DNA of 33,558 nucleotides from Chara braunii (lineage: Eukaryota > Streptophyta > Charophyceae > Charales > Characeae), in contig BFEA01000022.1 in assembly GCA_003427395.1 (NCBI GenBank), forward strand, positions 1,716,626 to 1,750,183, in the 5' to 3' direction. Of the stretch, positions 27,608 through 33,558 are shown piece by piece; within the stretch, counting starts at the first letter, position 1; every line of letters starts with the position of its first letter. The translations under genes and the position numbers were made by a program. Below the pieces are notes generated by a model. The model had not been told where the DNA came from and did not search any database. It saw only the letters and a list, made by a program, of their open reading frames with translations.

Positions 27608-28551
27608 TAAAAGGAGGGTCAGACATTGCAAGAGCAAAGAGGTCAGATGAGAGAATTCTATGTTTCAGAGGGCCTCAAGTAAATGATTTTCTGGACGAGT
27701 ATGAATTATTTGGTCTCAGTTATAGCTGGACAGATAAGCAACGGCTTAAACACCTTCTATCTTATTGTGATACTGACTCAAAATTGGTTGTTCAGGAACT
27801 AATGGAAGGGGTCAGTACATGAGAAGAGGTCAAAGAGAGAATGGAAAAGGAATTTGAGAAGGACTCATTCCCAACTACAACCAAGGATTTGCTCATCATC
27901 AGAAGAGCTAAGTATGACACTTTCAATGTTTTTCTTCAGACCTTCATCCGAACAGCAAGAAGAATTCCATATTTGGACGAAGCCCAGAGATGTCATATAT
28001 TTTTGACAAATTTTACTGACACCGAAAGGCATGCCGTTCTCAATCAAGCTCGACACTATCCTCTCAGATTGGATGAAATGGTTGCAATTATAAGAACTCT
28101 GCCTACAGTCTCTCATAAGAAATGGTCACTAGATCAGATCAGTACTTTGGCCAAGGACTGGGAGACTGAGAATGGTATGAACCGAGGAAACAATCTGAGT
28201 GCTGAGAATATTCTTCAGAAAGTGGTGGCAAATTTTATGCCTGCAAGGCCTGCCACTTATGTTGTGGATGACAGAGGGAAGAAGAAAGCTGAAAGTGAAG
28301 AGGATGATGATGATGATGATGAAGGCTATGGTAAGAAAGGAGATTCTTCTAGATCTAAAAGGAATGGAAAAAATGGTGATAAAGGAAATAGAGAAAGGAG
28401 TTTTGTCTGCTACTATTGTGGTGAAGGGGGTCATACTACCACCTATTGCAAGCCTCTTGAGGAGGATGTAAGGAGTGGGGTGGCAAAGAAGGATGCAATG
28501 GGTCATGTCTGTGATAGTTCATGGAACAAGTTGGACCCCAGGCATCCATGA
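27586..28551 (+). pseudogene. gag with CCHC zinc knuckle, Element 4
   Basis: A capsid-like start (GPQVNDFLDEYELFG, then SWTDKQRLKHLLSYC) is broken by TGA at 27820-27822 but continues in frame. The nucleocapsid part has an acidic run ending in DDDDDDEG (about 28308-28330), a K/R/G-rich stretch, and a complete knuckle CYYCGEGGHTTTYC at 28408-28449 (C-x2-C-x4-H-x4-C). A TGA at 28549-28551 ends it. Gag would package the RNA. All frames from 27586 to about 29980 are the same, so this continues into protease. Confidence 0.75.
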
Positions 28552-29727
28552 GGTATGAGACTTCTTGCTCTTAAACATGATGAAAAGATGAAGACGAAGA
28601 AGAAGAGAAAGGCTAATGTGAATGTTCATTTTATCATTGAAGAGTTGCCTAATGAACTAGTACAAAGAACAAGTGACCTTTATACCACGATTGAGCTGTC
28701 TCTGCAATCCTTAACATTGACAGAGTGTGTGTCTAGCGAGGCTTCTACAAGTGAGTCTCCGCTGGGAGGGAATTATATTTTTCAGAATCTTTCTGAACTA
28801 GTAGAGTCCTCTTCCGATGGAATGGTTCGCTTCCTGGCTAATATGATGTCGTTTCATGGTGATTTACCTCCATAACTCGTCATGGAACCTAGTGTCAGGC
28901 TTGGTGAAGTAAGAAACCTCCAAGCTCGCATGACGCCTCAGATGATAGAGGAAAAGAAAAGGAGGAAGGCTGAGGAGTCACTGATTAATATCCTTGATGA
29001 CCCGGAATCGGAACTTTCACATAGAGAAAATGAACAGGGGAGAAAAAAGAAATTTATTATCAAGAGTGACTTGGATGATGGGACAATGATTTCTGATGTA
29101 ATTACTAAAATGCTGGAAGAGACGGAAGTGACATTATCCTTCAAGGAAGCAATGACTCTAGCACCCAAACTGAGGGAAGAGCTGAAAAAGTTGATTGAGA
29201 AGAAAAAATTGGAAGTTAATTACTTGGGATCGGTCTTTCCTAACCAAGTGAACAGGTCGCTGCCAGGTTACAAGATGAGATTCGCAACCATGGGATGTGG
29301 ACACCTTACAATTCATATTAATCAAGTAAAGATTCTAGCCCTAGTTGACTCTGGGGCAGAGATGATACTCCTTTCACGAAAAACAATGGAGGCTTGTAAT
29401 TTAACTATTGATAGACCTGCACAAAATGTACTGAGCAATATTGCAGGAGAGTTGTTCGTGGCGGGATTTATTGATAATCTGCCTATCGGAGTTGGAACAA
29501 TAACTGTGGAATTACTGGGTTTTGTAGTGCCTGATCAGGACCATGACTGTATCTTGGGAACTCCATTCTTGCATAGGATGGAGACGGTCCAATTTTTCAG
29601 CCATGAAGGGTCATTTTGGATCGGCCTACAAGATCCTGAGACTGCTCAGGAGCAAATTTTAATGGTCTGCACAAAAAGTGATTTCAAGCATCAATTGTCT
29701 GCTAATTCAATCAGAAGAGAAGAGTAA
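28552..29727 (+). pseudogene. linker and aspartic protease, Element 4
   Basis: In the gag frame, a Lys/Ser/Glu-rich linker (28555-28875) ends at TAA 28873-28875. A frame with ATG at 28882 follows, with helices rich in K/E, then LALVDSGAEMILLS, whose catalytic Asp is at 29347-29349. The C-terminal protease part has DCILGTPFLHRME. The frame ends at TAA 29725-29727, and continues with further stops at 29851-29853 and 29941-29943. The protease would process the polyprotein. Confidence 0.8.
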
Positions 29728-29977
29728 GTTGAAAGGGTTAGGAGACTAAAGGAAGAAGGAAAACAAAAAGCGAAAGAAGAGATTTCGGTGGGTATCAATC
29801 AAGTTTCGAAAATAATAAAATCTTTTGGTAAACTCGAGGATGAGGATGGATAAATTGAAGCCTTTAAGAAGGTTGTAGAGACTGCTAAAGGTGGAAAGAT
29901 GGAATTAAAATTTGCATCGACTCACCGTTTTTCAGAAAAATAGACACTGGGTCAAAAAGAAAATATAAGCCCAAGGG
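29728..29977 (+). pseudogene. protease-RT linker, Element 4
   Basis: The frame carries on past three stops with charged helices (RLKEEGKQKAKEEIS, then FKKVVETAKGGKMELKF). No catalytic motif is seen. A frame change to the RT frame occurs at about 29978. Confidence 0.5.
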
Positions 29978-30475
29978 GTGAAGAAAAACCCGGTGGCAGT
30001 CCTAATAGAAAAAAATTATGATGCAGCAATGAAAAGGGAGAGGGAGATTATTAAAGCACTGAGAGGGTCTGCAAAATTGGGGAATAGAGTCACTAAAGAG
30101 AGGTTTGACACGATGAAGATAAACTCGGATCAGTTTATCCTGCCTAAAGAGAAAGAATATATCTTCAAGATGTATCAGAAATTCTCTGGTGCTTTCTCTT
30201 TTAATGATGAAGAAAGAAATCGGTTGGACGTGAATATGATCAAGATGGCCAAGATTTGGACAGTTGATCATGTTCCATGGAATGATAGGCCGACCAAGTA
30301 TGCCTTGAAGGAAGAAGCTGAAGTTGTAAAATACCTTGACAAAAAGATTGCATCTAATGTTGCTGAACCTGTTGATGGACTGTATGCTAACCACTGGTTC
30401 TGTTTCTGGAAACCAGGGGGCGGGCTGAGATGGATTCAAAATCTTCAGAAAGCTCAACTATGTGACGGTACGTGA
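29978..30475 (+). pseudogene. RT N-terminal part, Element 4
   Basis: 165 codons starting at a GTG, with no ATG at the frame start. It contains FSFNDEERNRLDV, VPWNDRPTKYALKEEAEVVK, VAEPVDGLYANHWFCFWKPG and GGLRWIQNLQKA. These are the fingers of a Ty3-like RT: K-Y-x-L-K and Y-A-N-x-W-F-x-F-x-K-P-G-G-G-L-R-W. A frameshift (about 30450-30465) cuts it before the palm. Confidence 0.75.
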
Positions 30476-30832
30476 TGCAGGTAGTCTTCGTAATGCTGAT
30501 CTCCTCTCTGAGTCTTTTGTTGGTCGATGCATTTATTCTCTAGTTGATTTGTATTCTGGCTATGATCAGTTTTCCATTGATCCCACTAGCCGACCAATGA
30601 CTGCCATGCACACGCCAAGAGGACTCATTCAGATGTGTGTGGTGCCTCAGGGTTTGACTAATGGTGTGGCGGTGGTTCAAAAGGATATGATCCAAGTTAT
30701 GCAAGATATTTTTCCTGAGATAACCAGCCCCTACATTGATGACAATCCTGTAAAAGGACCCCTGGTAAGGGATGAGACTTTAGTTGCAGGTGGAGTCAGA
30801 AAGTTGTCTGGGAACATGCTGAAGGAGTAAAG
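30462..30832 (+). pseudogene. RT palm with YIDD, Element 4
   Basis: The frame begins TVRDAGSLRNADLL and includes SLVDLYSGYDQFSIDP (first catalytic Asp), PRGLIQMCVVPQGLTNG and SPYIDDNPVKGP with YIDD at 30732-30743. Both Asp are intact. The frame shifts again near 30790, where WEHAEGVKMVLKRLK is in the downstream frame. It would copy RNA, but the palm is split off from fingers and thumb by frameshifts. Confidence 0.85.
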
Positions 30833-31720
30833 ATGGTCCTAAAGAGACTTAAAAAATATAATTTGACTGTTAGTGGACCAAAGTCCCTTCTCTTTCAGCC
30901 TGAAGTGATCATCTTGGGCTTCAGATGTTTCTCCAAGGGTAGGAGTCCTGACCCCAAGAAGATAGACAAGATCTTAAACTGGCCTCTGCCACTCAAGAGA
31001 GTGACAAATGTCAGAAACTTCTTGGGCGTCTGTGGATTGTGGAGGATTTTTATTCCTCATTTTGCTACCCTTGCAGAGCCTCTGAGGGAAATGGTAAGGC
31101 AAAGGGCTAATTTAGCTTGGAATGATAAAAGACAAGCCGCTACAAAAACTCTGCAGGAGAAACTAAAAGATGGTGGTGTAGTGTTGGAAGTGTCATTTTA
31201 TGATGATGAGGAGGCAAGACCCTTCATCATTGAGGCAGATGGAGGGTCAGTTGCTCTACGCGGTGTGCTTATCCAGAAAGATGAAAATAGGAAGGAAAGG
31301 CCTCTGAGATTTGAGAGCAGGACCCTCAATTCTACAGAGAGAGGGTACACCCAATTTAGAAAAGAGCTACTGACGATCGTCCATAGCCTCAGGTGCTTCA
31401 GGCACTACGTACTAGGAAGGAGGTTCATCCTAAGGACTGATGCATCTGCTGTGATAGGTGCCATTAAGAAACACCAACAGGTAGATCCAACAATCAGTAG
31501 GTGGATCGCCTTCATCTGTACGTATGATTTTAAGTTGGAAAAAATCCCCACTGAAAGGAACAGAGCAGATGGTCTAAGCCGGATTGAGTGGAGAAAAGAA
31601 GAGGAAGAATATGTAAATGGAACGTTTGAAGAATCAACTTATGTTGATAATTTTCTTAATGAGAGAGATGATGAGGATTATGAAGCACCACACTCTTACA
31701 AGTGGAGTTTGTGGCCTTAA
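30833..31720 (+). pseudogene. RT thumb and RNase H, Element 4
   Basis: 295 open codons. The thumb/connection has ILGFRCFSKGRSPDPKKIDK and NVRNFLGVCGLWRIFIP. RNase H follows with FIIEADGGSVALRGVLIQ (Asp), YTQFRKELLTIVHSLRCF (Glu), FILRTDASAVIGAI (Asp) and TERNRADGLSRIEW (Asp), so all four catalytic residues are kept. It ends at TAA 31718-31720, but the same frame goes on into the integrase. This is the best preserved stretch of the element. Confidence 0.88.
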
Positions 31721-32497
31721 GAGAGAGACAACTGGGGAGAGATCCCTAATGCATATGTTTATGAGTCGATTCTTGGAAAAGAGGAAGAAGATGAGCCAAA
31801 TGATTGGTATGGTAAAGTTAATGCAGCAGCAGTGGCTGCTCATAAAATTGGGGAAAGCTCTGGTTCAAAGGAGGAAGAAGGAGGCGAAAAGAAGGAAGAA
31901 GACACATGTTTCATATTTGAAGAATATGATGAAAACTATCAAGAGATTGGTAAGAAGATGGAAAAGGAACAGCTAAAAGAATATTATTGTAAGAATTTAA
32001 AGAAAAAGTTAAGACTAAAAATAGGACATCTCTTTGTGGATGGTAAGGGAGGCCTACCTAGGGTGGTCTGTGGTAAAGAGAGACAATTAGAGATAATTGC
32101 TGCTCTACATGAGGGGGTTGTTGGTGGCCACAGGGCTGCTGAGGCAACCTACTCTAAGACTGTCAAGCTCTACTTCTGGCTTGACATGAGAGACATGATT
32201 TTCAGATTTTGTAAATCATGTGTGTTATGTCAGAAGAGGTCTACCACAAGAATGATTGAACCTTTATTTCCCACTATTCTGGTAGAGCCAGGAAGCAGAG
32301 TTCATTTAGATCTCATCACAATGCCTTTAGGCAAGGGCGGAATGAGATATATACTGAACTTGAGAGATAACTTCTCTAGATATGTTGAGGCAAAAACTCT
32401 GAAAAGGAAGATAGCCGAGCAAGTGGTTGACTGGATAGAAGAAGTCTATCTTAGGTATCTTTTTATCAGAGAGTTTGTCTCAGACAGGATTAAATAA
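31721..32497 (+). pseudogene. integrase, C-terminally truncated, Element 4
   Basis: After the TAA the same frame continues through a Glu/Lys-rich spacer to a zinc domain: LHEGVVGGHRAAEATY, then CKSCVLCQKRS. The core begins with HLDLITMPLGKGG (D1), has LRDNFSRYVEAKTL and LRYLFIREFVSDRIK with D2, and stops at 32495-32497. The Glu and C-terminal part are missing. The break coincides with short repeats and the start of Element 5 sequence. Confidence 0.85.
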
Positions 32498-32540
32498 CAA
32501 TTGCAAAATAACAATCGCAAAATAATCAATCAACTTGATT

Positions 32541-32571
<31 letters not shown>

Positions 32572-32580
32572 TAATCGATT
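32493..32580. repeat. 14-bp and AATC simple repeats at the Element 4/Element 5 junction
   Basis: AATAACAATTGCAA and AATAACAATCGCAA are adjacent (32493-32506, 32507-32520). AATC/ATCA units follow to about 32580. The junction of two opposed elements lies within this low-complexity DNA. Confidence 0.85.
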
Positions 32581-32610
32581 GATTGGTTGTTGCCAAGATT
32601 CATCGCGCCA

Positions 32611-32622
32611 GCTCCGATACCA
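32611..32622 (-). promoter_or_regulatory. primer binding site for initiator tRNA-Met
   Basis: TGGTATCGGAGC differs at one base from TGGTATCAGAGC, the common plant LTR retrotransposon primer site. It lies two bases after an LTR end in CA, the normal arrangement. Confidence 0.8.
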
Positions 32623-33120
32623 CTTGTAGCATATCAGAAAGTGAAATGCACTAACAGCCTAGGATCTAGCAATGATGAAAGTGGCAACAACCAGCAGCAT
32701 AGATGCAACATTTACCAGATGTCAATGTGCACAATGCAACAAGTAAACCAACGAGAAAAAAAACACAACAACACATTTGCATCATCATTATCATGGGCTG
32801 GGGAACAGCNCAGCGGAATAATAGTAACCAAGAGGACACGTGGACAACAACAGGAAAGGGAGGAACTTCGGAAGGGCAGGACATTAGGAAGATTGCCCTT
32901 CCGCTCACTCACATAGGGAGAGACCCATAGACATGCGAGAGAGAAGGGGGGAGGGACATANGAGGTAACCAAGTCCAACCCAAGTCTGATCTCCGAATGT
33001 CGTGCACAGTTCAATCCCAATGTAGCGTGTAAGTCCGGTCTGAATGTCGTGTCCAATAAGGCCGAATGCCGTGTCCAAACAATGTCTGCAGTCACCTCTA
33101 TCTCTACTCTGATCAAGACG

Positions 33121-33210
33121 AAGAAGAAGAAGAAGTAGAGGAAAGAACTATGGAAGAGTAGGAGGAGAAGAGGAGAGGAGACGAAGAAGAAGAAGAAGAA
33201 GAAGAAGAAG
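33121..33210. repeat. GAA-rich imperfect microsatellite
   Basis: AAGAAGAAG units with AGGAGA interruptions inside the Element 5 LTR leader; the long open frame on the other strand here is a low-complexity artefact. Confidence 0.85.
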
Positions 33211-33302
33211 AGGTAGAAAGCTAGGCGCTTTCTGCACTTACCTGGCGATGGCTGAACTGCAGATACCGCGGAGCCAGCTATGGCGTTGGCCCAGGTGAGT
33301 CT

Positions 33303-33306
<4 letters not shown>

Positions 33307-33361
<55 letters not shown>
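33307..33361. repeat. CT microsatellite in the Element 5 LTR
   Basis: A pure CT run of about 55 bases next to CAGGTGAGTCTTCTT. It parallels the GA/CT runs at 5524 and 12200. Confidence 0.95.
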
Positions 33362-33364
<3 letters not shown>

Positions 33365-33421
33365 CGCTGGGCTCCTCCAGCGCTGGACCTCCTTGCGGAT
33401 GAGCAGCGAAGCTGCCGTCCG

Positions 33422-33461
33422 AATAGCGCAGCAGGGAGGCTGAAAATAGCGCAGNAGGGAG
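33422..33461. repeat. 23-bp direct repeat
   Basis: AATAGCGCAGCAGGGAG at 33422 recurs at 33445 with the N at 33455 in place of the C, so the unknown base is probably C. Confidence 0.7.
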
Positions 33462-33558
33462 TCTCCACAATGGCACAGCAGCCAAGTCTTGAGCCAGCGT
33501 AACGCTGGGTTTCTCCTCGTACCTCCCTGAACTGGGCGCTGGCCCAGCTTAAGTAGTG

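Larger units (their letters stand above)
24978..32497 (+). mobile_element. Element 4: Ty3-like retrotransposon, 3' truncated
   Basis: Gag with zinc knuckle, protease, RT with YIDD, RNase H and integrase up to the second Asp follow each other on the plus strand. The integrase is cut at 32497 by simple repeats and a minus-strand LTR. The RT belongs to a different branch from Elements 1-3: it has a longer N-terminal part and SLVDLYSGYDQF in place of KLDLKSGYHQ. The left edge is unknown; A/B domain arrays from 22781 may be part of it. No LTR was found. Confidence 0.7.
32611..33558 (-). mobile_element. Element 5: LTR and primer binding site, minus strand, truncated
   Basis: On the minus strand an LTR ends ATATGCTACA (32625), followed by a 2-base spacer and a primer binding site. 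Only about 110 bp of internal sequence remains before the Element 4 integrase is met. The LTR continues past the right edge. It contains a CT tract (33307-33361), a GAA/TTC tract and the CCATAGCTGG/CTGCAG module (about 33250-33300), like the LTRs of Elements 1 and 3. Three bases are N (32810, 32961, 33455). Confidence 0.7.

Noticed and set aside
32712-33485. 257-codon minus-strand frame
   Set aside because: It covers an LTR, a GAA tract, a CT tract and N bases; Phe and Arg-Glu runs, no domain.

Overview
This window reads as eukaryotic, repeat-dense plant-lineage DNA. Almost every recognisable coding segment belongs to a decayed LTR retrotransposon, and I found no host gene I could name. The Ty3/gypsy proteins with C-terminal chromodomain-like ends, the long GA/CT microsatellites and the overall style suggest a streptophyte, and a charophyte alga such as Chara is my best guess. 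That guess rests on protein style only.

Layout. 1-95: edge of an LTR, probably on the minus strand. 96-5991 (+): Element 1, a Ty3/gypsy copy with gag remnant, protease, RT, RNase H, integrase, chromodomain-like end, polypurine tract and a long 3' LTR. 5992-7134: unassigned DNA and a CA microsatellite. About 7135-12199 (-): Element 2, a different Ty3/gypsy family, split inside its integrase by an insertion of about 1.16 kb (9071-10226) with hAT-like ends, and lacking the RT thumb/connection. 12263-17515 (-): Element 3, same family as Element 1, inverted and better preserved; its 3' LTR stops at a CT microsatellite that abuts the Element 2 protease. 17516-22780: mostly unassigned, with one diverged direct repeat. 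22781-27607 (+): an array of short, related, unrecognised domains (two families, here called A and B), mixed with minisatellites. 27586-32497 (+): Element 4, another Ty3-like family with gag, protease, RT, RNase H and a truncated integrase. 32611-33558 (-): Element 5, an LTR followed by a primer binding site matching initiator tRNA-Met, cut by the window edge.

How the parts relate. Within each element the segments are pieces of one Gag-Pol polyprotein: Gag packages RNA, protease cuts the polyprotein, RT/RNase H copies RNA into DNA, integrase inserts it, and the chromodomain probably guides insertion to chromatin. None appears functional here. The LTRs of Elements 1, 3 and 5 share a leader plan (TATA-like box, a short module around CCATAGCTGG and CTGCAG, GA and GAA tracts), so they look like diverged members of one LTR family. 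The least explained part is the A/B domain array upstream of the Element 4 gag. It shares reading frames with the gag start and may be a long N-terminal Gag extension or a captured gene family.
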